This document shows, in pieces, positions 52,885 through 62,038 of a stretch of DNA of 64,000 nucleotides (its first letter is position 1; every line of letters begins with the position of its first letter). Both the position numbers and the translations under genes were made by a program. The DNA is from Scandinavium vulneris_A (GTDB taxonomy: Bacteria > Pseudomonadota > Gammaproteobacteria > Enterobacterales > Enterobacteriaceae): the NCBI GenBank assembly GCA_046518185.1, contig JBKGRZ010000001.1, positions 992,001-1,056,000 on the forward strand, in the 5' to 3' direction. The notes under the pieces were generated by a model, which was given only the letters and a program-made list of their open reading frames with translations, searched no databases and was not told the DNA's origin.

Positions 52885-52958
52885 TGCCCGCTTTACTCCC
52901 TTCTGCGGTTTCGGTAGTGTCAGGTGCGCTTTTGTCACTATTAAGGACCTGACCGTTC

Positions 52959-53858
52959 ATGTTTTCGGGACTGCTGATTATTCTTGTGCCGCTGATTGCC
53001 GGCTATCTGATTCCACTGCGTCATCGTTCTGCCCTGCAGTTGATTAACCGCCTGCTGAGCTGGATTGTTTACGTTATTCTGTTTTTCATGGGCATCAGCC
53101 TGGCCTTTCTGGATAATCTCTCCAGTAATCTTCTTGCCATATTTCATTATTCAGCGGTCAGCATTGTGGTTATTCTGCTGTGCAATATTATTGCCCTGCT
53201 GTGGCTCGAACGAACGCTCCCGTGGCGCCATAATCATCAGCAGGAGAAATTACCCTCACGAATTGCAATGGCTCTGGAATCATTGCAGCTGTGCGGCGTG
53301 GTATTACTCGGATTCCTGTTGGGGCTTACCGGTTGGCCCATTTTGCAGCACGCCACCGAAGCCAGCGAATATACTCTGATCTTCCTTTTATTCCTGATCG
53401 GTATCCAACTGCGAAACAATGGAATGACCCTGAAGCAGATTGTCCTTAATCGCCGGGGAATGATTGTGGCAGTGGTTGTGGCGCTGAGTTCACTGGTTGC
53501 CGGGGTGATTAACGCCTTTATTCTCGACCTGCCGCTGAAAACTGGCCTGGCAATGGCCTCCGGGTTTGGCTGGTATTCACTGTCCGGTATTTTACTGACC
53601 GAATCTTTCGGGCCGGTGATTGGCAGCGCCGCCTTCTTTAACGATCTGGCACGTGAACTGATTGCTATTATGCTGATTCCGGGTCTGGTCCTGCGCCATC
53701 GCTCCACCGCCTTGGGGATTTGCGGGGCGACCTCGATGGACTTCACCCTGCCGGTATTACAACGTTCCGGCGGTGTGGAAATTGTACCTGCGGCCATCGT
53801 GCATGGCTTTATTCTGAGCCTGCTGGTGCCGCTGCTGATGGCCTTTTTCTCCGCCTAA
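52959..53858 (+). CDS. lysO: L-lysine exporter LysO (YbjE)
   Basis: A 299-residue membrane protein (E. coli 299) with about eight hydrophobic helices. Conserved stretches include GIQLRNNGMTLKQIVLNRRG, GFGWYSLSGILLTESFGP and CGATSMDFTLPVLQR. It exports lysine and the analogue thialysine. In E. coli it is controlled by ArgP and ArgR; I did not identify those sites. Confidence 0.95.
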   Translation: MFSGLLIILVPLIAGYLIPLRHRSALQLINRLLSWIVYVILFFMGISLAFLDNLSSNLLAIFHYSAVSIVVILLCNIIALLWLERTLPWRHNHQQEKLPSRIAMALESLQLCGVVLLGFLLGLTGWPILQHATEASEYTLIFLLFLIGIQLRNNGMTLKQIVLNRRGMIVAVVVALSSLVAGVINAFILDLPLKTGLAMASGFGWYSLSGILLTESFGPVIGSAAFFNDLARELIAIMLIPGLVLRHRSTALGICGATSMDFTLPVLQRSGGVEIVPAAIVHGFILSLLVPLLMAFFSA

Positions 53859-53894
53859 CCTACCTCTCTGGCGGTAGGTCTCCTGCCGCCAAAA

Positions 53895-53908
53895 TTGCGT
53901 TAAATCAA
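53895..53908 (+). promoter_or_regulatory. Candidate FNR site upstream of hcp
   Basis: TTGCGTTAAATCAA matches TTGAT-N4-ATCAA with a perfect right half and 3 of 5 in the left half. It lies about 97 bp before the hcp start, a fitting place for anaerobic activation, which is known for hcp-hcr in E. coli. Confidence 0.55.
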
Positions 53909-53967
53909 TCTCCCGCTAAGTTGCCTGACAATTCTCTTTTCAGCACTGCATCACAGGCTTACCCTTA

Positions 53968-53990
53968 AACATGTATTTTATATATAACTT
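53968..53990 (+). promoter_or_regulatory. Candidate NsrR operator upstream of hcp
   Basis: AACATGTATTTTATATATAACTT fits the NsrR dyad (AAGATGYATTT-N-AAATRCATCTT) with a good left half and weaker right half. NsrR represses hcp-hcr in E. coli and releases it on nitric oxide. The site lies 15 bp before the hcp start. Confidence 0.5.
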
Positions 53991-54004
53991 TAAAAGGTGT
54001 GACC

Positions 54005-55657
54005 ATGTTCTGTGTGCAATGTGAACAAACCATTCGTACTCCGGCCGGAAACGGCTGTGCTTACGCCCAGGGTATGTGCGGCAAAACAGCGCAAACCTCT
54101 GACCTTCAGGATCTACTGATTGCCACTTTGCAGGGGCTGTCAGCCTGGGCGGTGAAAGCCCGCGAGTTGGGTATCATCAGCCATGACGTCGACAGTTTCG
54201 CCCCGCGCGCCTTCTTCTCCACCCTCACCAACGTCAACTTTGATTCCCCTCGCATCGTGGGCTACGCCCGTGAGGCCATCGCCCTGCGCGAATCATTGAA
54301 AGCGCAATGCCTGGCGAAAGATGCCCATGCCGCCGTGGATAACCCGATGGTGGGTTTGCAACTGGTGAGCGATGATCTCGGTGAGTTACAGCGCCAGGCA
54401 GAAATGTTCACCCCGAACAAAGACAAAGCCGCTATCGGGGACAACATTCTTGGCCTGCGTTTACTGTGCCTGTACGGCCTGAAAGGCGCGGCGGCATATA
54501 TGGAACACGCCCACGTGCTCGGCCAGTACGATAACGAGATTTACGCTCAGTACCATAAAATCATGGCCTGGCTCGGCACCTGGCCTGCGGACATGAATGC
54601 CCTGCTGGAATGCTCGATGGAAATCGGCCAGATGAACTTTAAGGTGATGAGTATTCTGGACGCGGGCGAAACCAACGCCTATGGGCATCCGACGCCGACG
54701 CAGGTCAACGTCAAAGCGGTGGCGGGGAAAGCGATTTTGATCTCCGGTCACGACCTGAAAGATCTCTACAATCTGCTGCTGCAAACTGAAGGCACCGGGG
54801 TGAATGTCTATACCCACGGCGAAATGCTGCCTGCACATGGCTATCCGGAACTGCGTAAATTCAAACATCTGGTCGGGAACTACGGTAGCGGTTGGCAGAA
54901 CCAGCAGGTGGAATTTGCCCGTTTCCCGGGCCCGGTGGTGATGACCTCCAACTGCATTATCGACCCGACCGTGGGCGATTATGACCAGCGCATCTGGACC
55001 CGCAGCATCGTCGGCTGGCCAAACGTCAGCCATCTTGAAGGGGATGATTTCACCCCGGTGATTGAACAGGCGCAACAGCTGGCAGGCTTCCCGTATAGCG
55101 AAATCGAGCACCTGATCACCGTCGGCTTTGGCCGTCAGACGCTGCTCGGCGCGGCGGATACGCTGATTGATTTGGTCAGCCGTGAAAAATTGCGTCACAT
55201 CTTCCTCGTGGGCGGCTGTGATGGCGAACGTACCGAACGGAGCTATTTCACCGATTTCGCCACCAGCGTGCCGGACGACTGCCTGGTGATGACCCTGGCC
55301 TGCGGAAAATACCGCTTCAATAAACTGGATTTCGGCGACATCGAAGGCCTGCCGCGTCTGGTGGATGCCGGACAGTGTAACGACGCCTACTCGGCAATTA
55401 TCCTGGCAGTGACCCTGGCTGAAAAACTGGGCTGCGGAGTGAATGACCTGCCGCTGTCGCTGGTGCTGTCATGGTTCGAACAGAAGGCCATTGTTATCCT
55501 CCTGACCCTGCTGTCGCTTGGCGTGAAAAACATCGTCACTGGCCCTACCGCGCCGGGCTTCCTGACCCCTGATCTGTTGGCGGTGCTGAACGACAAGTTT
55601 GGCCTGCGCGCCATTACCACTGTTGAACAGGACTTACAGCAGATGCTGTGCGCGTAA
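54005..55657 (+). CDS. hcp: Hybrid-cluster protein Hcp (nitric oxide reductase, S-nitrosylase)
   Basis: A 550-residue protein (E. coli 550) with the N-terminal cysteines C-x2-C-x11-C-x6-C (CVQCEQTIRTPAGNGCAYAQGMC) of the enteric type and hybrid-cluster ligands in the C-terminal half (for example VGGCDGERTERSYF, LACGKYRFNKLD). It reduces nitric oxide to N2O at low concentration in anaerobic cells and starts S-nitrosylation signalling. It forms an operon with its reductase hcr, 10 bp downstream. The start at MFCVQCEQ is used. Confidence 0.97.
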   Translation: MFCVQCEQTIRTPAGNGCAYAQGMCGKTAQTSDLQDLLIATLQGLSAWAVKARELGIISHDVDSFAPRAFFSTLTNVNFDSPRIVGYAREAIALRESLKAQCLAKDAHAAVDNPMVGLQLVSDDLGELQRQAEMFTPNKDKAAIGDNILGLRLLCLYGLKGAAAYMEHAHVLGQYDNEIYAQYHKIMAWLGTWPADMNALLECSMEIGQMNFKVMSILDAGETNAYGHPTPTQVNVKAVAGKAILISGHDLKDLYNLLLQTEGTGVNVYTHGEMLPAHGYPELRKFKHLVGNYGSGWQNQQVEFARFPGPVVMTSNCIIDPTVGDYDQRIWTRSIVGWPNVSHLEGDDFTPVIEQAQQLAGFPYSEIEHLITVGFGRQTLLGAADTLIDLVSREKLRHIFLVGGCDGERTERSYFTDFATSVPDDCLVMTLACGKYRFNKLDFGDIEGLPRLVDAGQCNDAYSAIILAVTLAEKLGCGVNDLPLSLVLSWFEQKAIVILLTLLSLGVKNIVTGPTAPGFLTPDLLAVLNDKFGLRAITTVEQDLQQMLCA

Positions 55658-55667
55658 GGAGACCATG

Positions 55668-56636
55668 ATGACTATGCCCACTTCTCAATGCCCATGGCGG
55701 ATGCAGGTGCATCACATTCAGCAGGAAACCCCGGATGTGTGGACCCTGTCGCTGCTGTGCCACGACCATTATCCCTATCGCGCCGGGCAATATGCGCTGG
55801 TCAGTATCCGCCATACGGCGGATACGTTGCGCGCCTACACCCTGTCGTCTACGCCCGGTGTGAGCGAATACATCACGCTGACCGTGCGGCGAATTGATGA
55901 CGGAAAAGGGTCTGAATGGCTGACGCGCGAAGTGAAACGCGGCGACTATCTGTGGCTGTCGGATGCGCAAGGGGAATTCACCTGCGACGATAAACCTGGC
56001 GATAAGATGCTATTGCTGGCGGCAGGCTGCGGCGTCACGCCGGTGATGTCGATGCGTCGCTGGCTGGCAAAATATCGCCCGGACATCGACGTGCAGGTAA
56101 TTTTTAGCGTGCGTTCACCAGAAGATGTGATTTTTGCCGACGAATGGCGGCAGTATCCGGTGACCTTGGTAGCAGAGCATAACGCCGCCCACGGGTTTGT
56201 CGCCGGACGGCTCAGCCCCTCCTTACTCGAAAGCGTGCCTGACCTCGCGCAGCGCACGGTGATGACCTGCGGTCCGGCGCCCTACATGGACTGGGTGGAA
56301 GAAAATGTGAAGCGGCTCGGCGTGATGCGTTTCTACAAAGAACAATTCTTCACCCCGGTGGCGGAAGCGGCAACCAGTGGGCTGAAAATCAGCACCCTGC
56401 AACCGGCGAAAGCATTTTATGCGCCGGTCGGGACCACGCTGCTGGAGGCGCTGGAAAGCAATCGCGTGGCGGTCAACGCTGCCTGTCGCGCGGGGGTTTG
56501 CGGCTGCTGCAAAACCCGGGTGGTCAGCGGGGAGTACCGTGTCACCAGCACCATGACGCTAACTGAGGAAGAGCAGAAGCAGGGTTACGTGCTGGCCTGC
56601 TCCTGCCATCCGCAAAGCGATTTGGTTCTGGCCTGA
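55668..56636 (+). CDS. hcr: NADH oxidoreductase Hcr for Hcp
   Basis: A 322-residue electron carrier (E. coli 322): an FAD domain (RAYTLSSTPGVSEYITLTV), an NAD domain (AAGCGVTPVMSMRRW, MTCGPAPYMDWVE) and a C-terminal plant-type [2Fe-2S] ferredoxin (CRAGVCGCCKTRVVSG...C). It passes electrons from NADH to Hcp. The start at 55668 is 6 bp after AAGGAG; an ATG 3 bp earlier is too close to it. Confidence 0.96.
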   Translation: MTMPTSQCPWRMQVHHIQQETPDVWTLSLLCHDHYPYRAGQYALVSIRHTADTLRAYTLSSTPGVSEYITLTVRRIDDGKGSEWLTREVKRGDYLWLSDAQGEFTCDDKPGDKMLLLAAGCGVTPVMSMRRWLAKYRPDIDVQVIFSVRSPEDVIFADEWRQYPVTLVAEHNAAHGFVAGRLSPSLLESVPDLAQRTVMTCGPAPYMDWVEENVKRLGVMRFYKEQFFTPVAEAATSGLKISTLQPAKAFYAPVGTTLLEALESNRVAVNAACRAGVCGCCKTRVVSGEYRVTSTMTLTEEEQKQGYVLACSCHPQSDLVLA

Positions 56637-56721
56637 CAGCTGACCTGATTAATCGCACCGGGCACACCAGTGAGTTTCATCTAAGCTTGTAAGCGGTATC
56701 ACAAAAAGGAGATGGAATCCC

Positions 56722-58440
56722 ATGAAACAAACAGTTGCTTCTTACATTGCGAAAACGCTTGAACAAGCCGGGGTAAAACGAATCTGGGGTGTGACGGGTG
56801 ACTCCCTGAACGGGCTGAGTGACAGCCTGAACCGCATGGGCACCATCGAATGGATGCCGACGCGCCATGAAGAAGTGGCCGCCTTTGCCGCCGGGGCTGA
56901 AGCCCAGCTAACCGGCGAACTGGCGGTCTGCGCCGGTTCCTGTGGGCCGGGCAACCTGCATTTGATCAACGGCCTGTTTGACTGTCACCGCAACCACGTC
57001 CCGGTCGTGGCGATCGCCGCCCACATTCCGTCCAGCGAAATTGGCAGCGGTTATTTTCAGGAAACCCATCCGCAGGAGTTGTTCCGCGAATGCAGCCATT
57101 ACTGCGAGCTGGTTTCTTCCCCGGAGCAAATCCCGCAGGTGTTGGCGATTGCGATGCGCAAAGCGGTGCTTAACCGTGGGGTGTCGGTGATTGTGCTCCC
57201 GGGGGATGTCGCGCTCAAAGCGGCCCCGGAAAGCGCCAGCTCCCACTGGTATCACGCCCCACAGCCGGTGGTCGTGCCGGAAATGGAAGAACTGCGTAAG
57301 CTGGCCCAACTGCTGCGCTACTCGAACAATATTGCCCTCCTGTGCGGCAGCGGCTGTGCCGGGGCGCATAAAGAGTTGCTGGAATTTGCCGGGAAGCTGA
57401 AATCACCGATTGTCCACGCCATGCGCGGCAAAGAGCATGTCGAATATGACAACCCGTACGACGTCGGCATGACAGGGCTTATCGGCTTCTCATCCGGGTT
57501 CCACACCATGATGAACGCCGACACGCTGGTGCTGCTCGGCACTCAGTTCCCGTATCGCCCGTTCTACCCCAGCGATGCCAAAATTATTCAGATAGACATC
57601 AACCCGGCCAGCATCGGGGCGCACAGTAAGGTAGACATGGCGCTGGTCGGCGACATTAAAGCCACCCTCGCGACGCTTATCCCGCTGCTGGAAGAGAAAA
57701 CCGACCGGGCGTTTCTCGATAAAGCGCTGGAGCATTACCGCGACGCGCGTAAAGGGCTCGACGACCTCGCGAAACCCAGCGACAAAGCCATTCATCCGCA
57801 GTATCTGGCCCAGCAAATCAGCCACTTCGCCGACGATGATGCGATTTTCACCTGCGATGTCGGCACCCCGACGGTATGGGCCGCGCGTTATCTGAAGATG
57901 AACGGCAAACGCCGCCTGCTCGGCTCGTTCAACCACGGGTCGATGGCCAACGCCATGCCCCAGGCGCTGGGGGCGAAAGCGACAATGCCGGACCGCCAGG
58001 TGGTGGCGATGTGCGGCGACGGCGGCTTCAGTATGTTGATGGGCGACTTCCTGTCGGTGGCGCAGCTAAAACTGCCGCTGAAAATCGTGGTCTTTAACAA
58101 TAGCGTGCTCGGCTTCGTGGCGATGGAAATGAAAGCCGGAGGCTATCTGACCGACGGCACCGAACTGCACGACACCAACTTTGCGCGCATCGCCGAAGCC
58201 TGCGGTATCACCGGCATTCGGGTGGAGAAAGCCGCAGATCTCGATGAAGCGCTGCAACAGGCCTTCAGCACCGACGGGCCGGTACTGGTCGATGTGGTGG
58301 TGGCGAAAGATGAATTAGCCATTCCACCGCAGATTAAACTTGAGCAGGCCAAAGGATTTAGCCTGTATATGTTGCGCGCGATCATCAGCGGACGCGGGGA
58401 TGAGGTTATCGAACTGGCGAAAACCAATTGGCTCAGGTAA
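56722..58440 (+). CDS. poxB: Pyruvate dehydrogenase (quinone), pyruvate oxidase PoxB
   Basis: A 572-residue peripheral membrane enzyme (E. coli 572) that converts pyruvate to acetate and CO2 and reduces ubiquinone. The thiamine diphosphate motif is GDGGFSMLMGDFLSVAQLKLP...VFNN; the activating Glu is in TRHEEVAAFAAGAEAQ. The C-terminal amphipathic segment that binds lipid is present (SGRGDEVIELAKTNWLR). It is RpoS-dependent in E. coli. It leads the poxB-ltaE-ybjT series. AAGGAG lies 10 bp upstream of the ATG. Confidence 0.97.
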   Translation: MKQTVASYIAKTLEQAGVKRIWGVTGDSLNGLSDSLNRMGTIEWMPTRHEEVAAFAAGAEAQLTGELAVCAGSCGPGNLHLINGLFDCHRNHVPVVAIAAHIPSSEIGSGYFQETHPQELFRECSHYCELVSSPEQIPQVLAIAMRKAVLNRGVSVIVLPGDVALKAAPESASSHWYHAPQPVVVPEMEELRKLAQLLRYSNNIALLCGSGCAGAHKELLEFAGKLKSPIVHAMRGKEHVEYDNPYDVGMTGLIGFSSGFHTMMNADTLVLLGTQFPYRPFYPSDAKIIQIDINPASIGAHSKVDMALVGDIKATLATLIPLLEEKTDRAFLDKALEHYRDARKGLDDLAKPSDKAIHPQYLAQQISHFADDDAIFTCDVGTPTVWAARYLKMNGKRRLLGSFNHGSMANAMPQALGAKATMPDRQVVAMCGDGGFSMLMGDFLSVAQLKLPLKIVVFNNSVLGFVAMEMKAGGYLTDGTELHDTNFARIAEACGITGIRVEKAADLDEALQQAFSTDGPVLVDVVVAKDELAIPPQIKLEQAKGFSLYMLRAIISGRGDEVIELAKTNWLR

Positions 58441-58478
58441 AAAGAGAGGCATAACCCTGATGGAAAAAAGGAAATGCC

Positions 58479-59486
58479 GTGATCGATTTACGTAGTGATA
58501 CCGTTACCCGCCCCGGGCGCGCCATGCTGGAACAGATGATGGCCGCCCCGGTCGGGGATGATGTGTACGGGGATGACCCGACCGTGAATGAACTGCAACG
58601 CTACGCGGCGGAGCTGGGCGGTAAAGAAGCCGCCCTGTTCCTGCCGACCGGCACACAGGCTAACCTGGTGGCGCTGCTGAGCCACTGCGAACGCGGCGAA
58701 GAGTACATCGTCGGTCAGGGGGCGCATAACTATCTGTACGAAGCAGGCGGGGCCGCGGTGCTCGGCAGCATCCAGCCTCAGCCGATTGACGCGGCCAGCG
58801 ACGCGACTCTGCCGCTCGACAAAGTCGCGGCCAAAATCAAAGCCGACGATATTCACTTCGCCCGCACTAAACTGCTCAGCCTCGAAAACACCCACAACGG
58901 CAAAGTGCTGCCGCGCGAATACCTGAAAGAGGCGTGGGAATTTACCCGTGAGCGCGGGCTGGGCCTGCACGTTGACGGGGCACGTATCTTCAACGCCATC
59001 GTGGCCTACGGCTGCGAGCTTAAAGATGTGACCCAATATTGCGACTCCTTCACCATCTGCCTGTCTAAAGGCCTGGGCACGCCGGTCGGCTCCCTGCTGG
59101 TCGGCAATGCCGATTACATCAAGCGCGCCAACCGCTGGCGTAAAATGACCGGCGGCGGGATGCGCCAGGCGGGTATTCTGGCGGCGGCGGGTCTGTATGC
59201 ACTGAAAAATAACGTGCAGCGTTTGCAGGAAGATCACGACAACGCCGCGTGGATGGCGGAACAGCTGAAAGCCATCGGGGCAGACGTGATGCGCCATGAC
59301 ACCAACATGCTGTTCGTGCGCGTCGGTGAAGCAAACGCCGCCGCACTGGGCGAACATCTGCGTGCCAACGGGGTGCTGATCAACGCCTCACCGGTTGTGC
59401 GCCTGGTGATGCATCTGGACGTTAATCGCCAGCAGCTCGAAGAAGTGGTTGGTCACTGGAAATCATTTCTGAACCGTAGGGGCTAA
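58479..59486 (+). CDS. ltaE: Low-specificity L-threonine aldolase
   Basis: A 335-residue PLP enzyme (E. coli 333) that splits threonine and allo-threonine to glycine and acetaldehyde. The PLP lysine is in TICLSKGLGTPVGSLL; DLRSDTVTRPGRAM and LENTHNGKVLP are family stretches. It starts at GTG 58479 with AAAAGGAAA 6 bp upstream, 38 bp after poxB, and the next gene follows after 1 bp. Confidence 0.96.
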   Translation: MIDLRSDTVTRPGRAMLEQMMAAPVGDDVYGDDPTVNELQRYAAELGGKEAALFLPTGTQANLVALLSHCERGEEYIVGQGAHNYLYEAGGAAVLGSIQPQPIDAASDATLPLDKVAAKIKADDIHFARTKLLSLENTHNGKVLPREYLKEAWEFTRERGLGLHVDGARIFNAIVAYGCELKDVTQYCDSFTICLSKGLGTPVGSLLVGNADYIKRANRWRKMTGGGMRQAGILAAAGLYALKNNVQRLQEDHDNAAWMAEQLKAIGADVMRHDTNMLFVRVGEANAAALGEHLRANGVLINASPVVRLVMHLDVNRQQLEEVVGHWKSFLNRRG

Positions 59487-59487
59487 C

Positions 59488-60933
59488 GTGCAAACAATTC
59501 TGGTGCTTGGCGCCAGCGGCTACATCGGCCAGCACCTGGTCACGGAACTCAGCGCGCGCGGCATGACCGTGCGGGCTGCGGCACGCAACACGGATCGTTT
59601 ACAAAAGTTGGCGCTGCCTGGCGTCAGCTGTCATCACCTCGATCTTAACTGGCCCACCGAACTGCCCGCCCTGCTGGACGGTGTAGACACGGTCTATTTT
59701 CTGGTTCACGGCATGGGTGAAGGCGGTAATTTTGTCGCCCATGAGCGTCAGGTGGCGCTCAACGTGCGCGATGCCCTGCGTCAACAGCCGGTGAAACAGG
59801 TCATCTTTTTAAGCTCGTTACAGGCCCCGGAACATCAACAGTCGGATCACCTGCGTGCCCGCCAACTCACCGGGGAACTGCTGCGAGAAGCCGGTATTCC
59901 GATGACCGAACTGCGCGCGGGCATTATCGTCGGCGCGGGGTCTGCGGCATTCGAAGTAATGCGCGACATGGTTTACAACCTGCCAGTGCTGACCCCGCCG
60001 CGCTGGGTTCGCTCCCGTACCACGCCAATTGCGCTGGAAAACCTGCTTTTTTACCTGGTGGAATTGCTCCATCATCCGGCAGAGCAGCATCGCGTTCTCG
60101 AAGCCGCCGGGCCAGATGTGTTGAGCTATCAGCAGCAGTTCGAGCATTTCATGCGGATCAGCGGCCGTCATCGTCTGCTGATCCCCATTCCCTTCCCCAC
60201 CCGTTGGATTTCGGTGTGGTTTTTGAACGTCATTACCTCTGTGCCGCCGACCACCGCCAAGGCGCTGATCCAGGGCCTAAAACACGATCTGCTGGCAGAC
60301 GACAGCGATCTGCGGGCGCTGATCCCACAGCCGTTGATCTCTTTTGATGAGGCGGTCAAACGCACGTTGCAAGAAGAACAACAGCTGATGAATTCCAGCG
60401 ACTGGGGCTATGACGCCCAGGCGTTTGCCCGCTGGCGGCCAGAATATGGGTACTTTCCGAAGCAGGCGGGCTGTACCGTCAGTACGTCCGCCAGCCTGGA
60501 TGCGCTGTGGCAGGTGGTTAATCGTCTTGGCGGTAAAGAGCGTTATTTCTTCGGCAATATTCTGTGGGATATTCGCGCCGGGATGGATCGGGCAATCGGT
60601 CATAAGCTGGCGAAAGGTCGCCCGGCACGTGAAATGCTGGAGACTGGCGATGCGGTGGACAGCTGGAAAGTCATCATCGTCGAGCCGCGCAAACAGCTGT
60701 CGCTGCTGTTTGGCATGAAGGCCCCGGGGCTGGGCCGGCTGAGTTTTACGCTGAAGGATAAAGGCGATCATCGTGAAATCGACGTTCGCGCCTGGTGGCA
60801 TCCGCACGGTATGCCAGGCTTGTTCTATTGGTTGCTAATGATCCCGGCGCATCTGTTCATTTTCCGGGGCATGGCTAAACGAATTGTGACGCTCGCCGAA
60901 GAAATCACGCGCAAATCGCGAAATCAGGGATGA
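59488..60933 (+). CDS. ybjT: NAD(P)-binding protein YbjT (DUF2867)
   Basis: A 481-residue protein (E. coli 476). The N-terminal half is an atypical short-chain-dehydrogenase fold with GASGYIGQHLVTEL. The C-terminal half (about 310-470) is a DUF2867 domain with WDIRAGMDRAIGHKL. Its reaction is unknown. It starts at GTG one base after ltaE and so is co-translated. A hydrophobic segment near 447-462 (LFYWLLMIPAHLFIF) may touch the membrane. Confidence 0.9.
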   Translation: MQTILVLGASGYIGQHLVTELSARGMTVRAAARNTDRLQKLALPGVSCHHLDLNWPTELPALLDGVDTVYFLVHGMGEGGNFVAHERQVALNVRDALRQQPVKQVIFLSSLQAPEHQQSDHLRARQLTGELLREAGIPMTELRAGIIVGAGSAAFEVMRDMVYNLPVLTPPRWVRSRTTPIALENLLFYLVELLHHPAEQHRVLEAAGPDVLSYQQQFEHFMRISGRHRLLIPIPFPTRWISVWFLNVITSVPPTTAKALIQGLKHDLLADDSDLRALIPQPLISFDEAVKRTLQEEQQLMNSSDWGYDAQAFARWRPEYGYFPKQAGCTVSTSASLDALWQVVNRLGGKERYFFGNILWDIRAGMDRAIGHKLAKGRPAREMLETGDAVDSWKVIIVEPRKQLSLLFGMKAPGLGRLSFTLKDKGDHREIDVRAWWHPHGMPGLFYWLLMIPAHLFIFRGMAKRIVTLAEEITRKSRNQG

Positions 60934-61014
60934 TTCTTCGCAGTTTCTCATTGCAACTCAGCGTAATTCACGGAAAAATGCGCACGAAATTCTTTTCAAA
61001 CACAGTGGATTGAT

Positions 61015-62028
61015 ATGAAGGTCTTGGTCACCGGAGCCACCAGCGGTTTAGGCCGTAATGCGGTGGAGTATCTGCGCCGTAAAGGCATCAGCGTCAGAGC
61101 AACCGGTCGCAATGAAGCGATGGGGCGGCTGCTGGAAAAAATGGGCGCTGAGTTTGTCCCGGCGGACCTGACCGAGCTGGTGTCATCGCAGGCAAAAGTG
61201 ATGCTCGCCGGAATCGATACCCTGTGGCACTGCTCCTCTTTCACCTCCCCGTGGGGCACCCAGGAAGCGTTCGATTTAGCCAACGTGCGCGCCACGCGTC
61301 GTCTGGGAGAATGGTCCGTGGCCTGGGGGGTGCGCAACTTTATTCATATCTCTTCCCCGTCGCTCTATTTTGATTATCACCACCATCGCGACATCAAAGA
61401 AGATTTCCGCCCGCAGCGTTTTGCCAATGAATTTGCCCGCAGCAAAGCCGCTGGCGAAGAGGTGATTAAACTGTTGGCGCAGGCCAACCCGAACACCCGT
61501 TTCACGGTGCTGCGTCCGCAAAGCCTGTTTGGCCCGCACGATAAAGTGTTTATTCCGCGCCTGGCGCAGATGATGCACCATTACGGCAGCGTGCTGCTGC
61601 CACGCGGCGGCGCGGCGCAGGTGGATATGACCTATTACGAAAACGCGGTACATGCGATGTGGCTGGCGAGCCAGCCGCAGTGTGATTCGCTACCGTCAGG
61701 CCGGGCATATAACATCACCAACGGCGAGCCGCGCAGCCTGAAAAGCATCGTGCAGAAGCTTATCCACGAGCTGGATATTCACTGCCGCATCCGGTCGGTG
61801 CCGTATCCAATGCTGGATATGGTCGCCCGCAGCATGGAGCGTTTTGGCAACAAAGCGGCGAAAGAACCCTCTTTCACCCACTACGGAGTGTCCAAACTGA
61901 ACTTTGATTTCACTCTGGACATCAGCCGTGCCGAGCAAGAGCTCGGCTATCAGCCGATTGTCAGCCTCGATCAAGGGATCGTGCAGACCGCTCACTGGCT
62001 GAAAGATCACGGGAAACTGCCGCGCTAA
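61015..62028 (+). CDS. ybjS: NAD(P)-dependent epimerase/dehydratase-like protein YbjS
   Basis: A 337-residue extended SDR protein (E. coli 337). It has the Rossmann motif GATSGLGRNAVEYL at residues 7-20, an acceptor-region YFDYHHH in place of a standard YxxxK, and SKAAGEEVIKLL. The substrate is not known. It follows ybjT by 81 bp on the same strand and is convergent with amiD, 10 bp apart. Confidence 0.9.
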   Translation: MKVLVTGATSGLGRNAVEYLRRKGISVRATGRNEAMGRLLEKMGAEFVPADLTELVSSQAKVMLAGIDTLWHCSSFTSPWGTQEAFDLANVRATRRLGEWSVAWGVRNFIHISSPSLYFDYHHHRDIKEDFRPQRFANEFARSKAAGEEVIKLLAQANPNTRFTVLRPQSLFGPHDKVFIPRLAQMMHHYGSVLLPRGGAAQVDMTYYENAVHAMWLASQPQCDSLPSGRAYNITNGEPRSLKSIVQKLIHELDIHCRIRSVPYPMLDMVARSMERFGNKAAKEPSFTHYGVSKLNFDFTLDISRAEQELGYQPIVSLDQGIVQTAHWLKDHGKLPR

Positions 62029-62038
62029 CGCTCAGCCT

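Noticed and set aside
58488..59357. A 289-codon minus-strand frame opposite ltaE
   Set aside because: Shadow of a high-GC gene; the ltaE protein is fully conserved on the plus strand.
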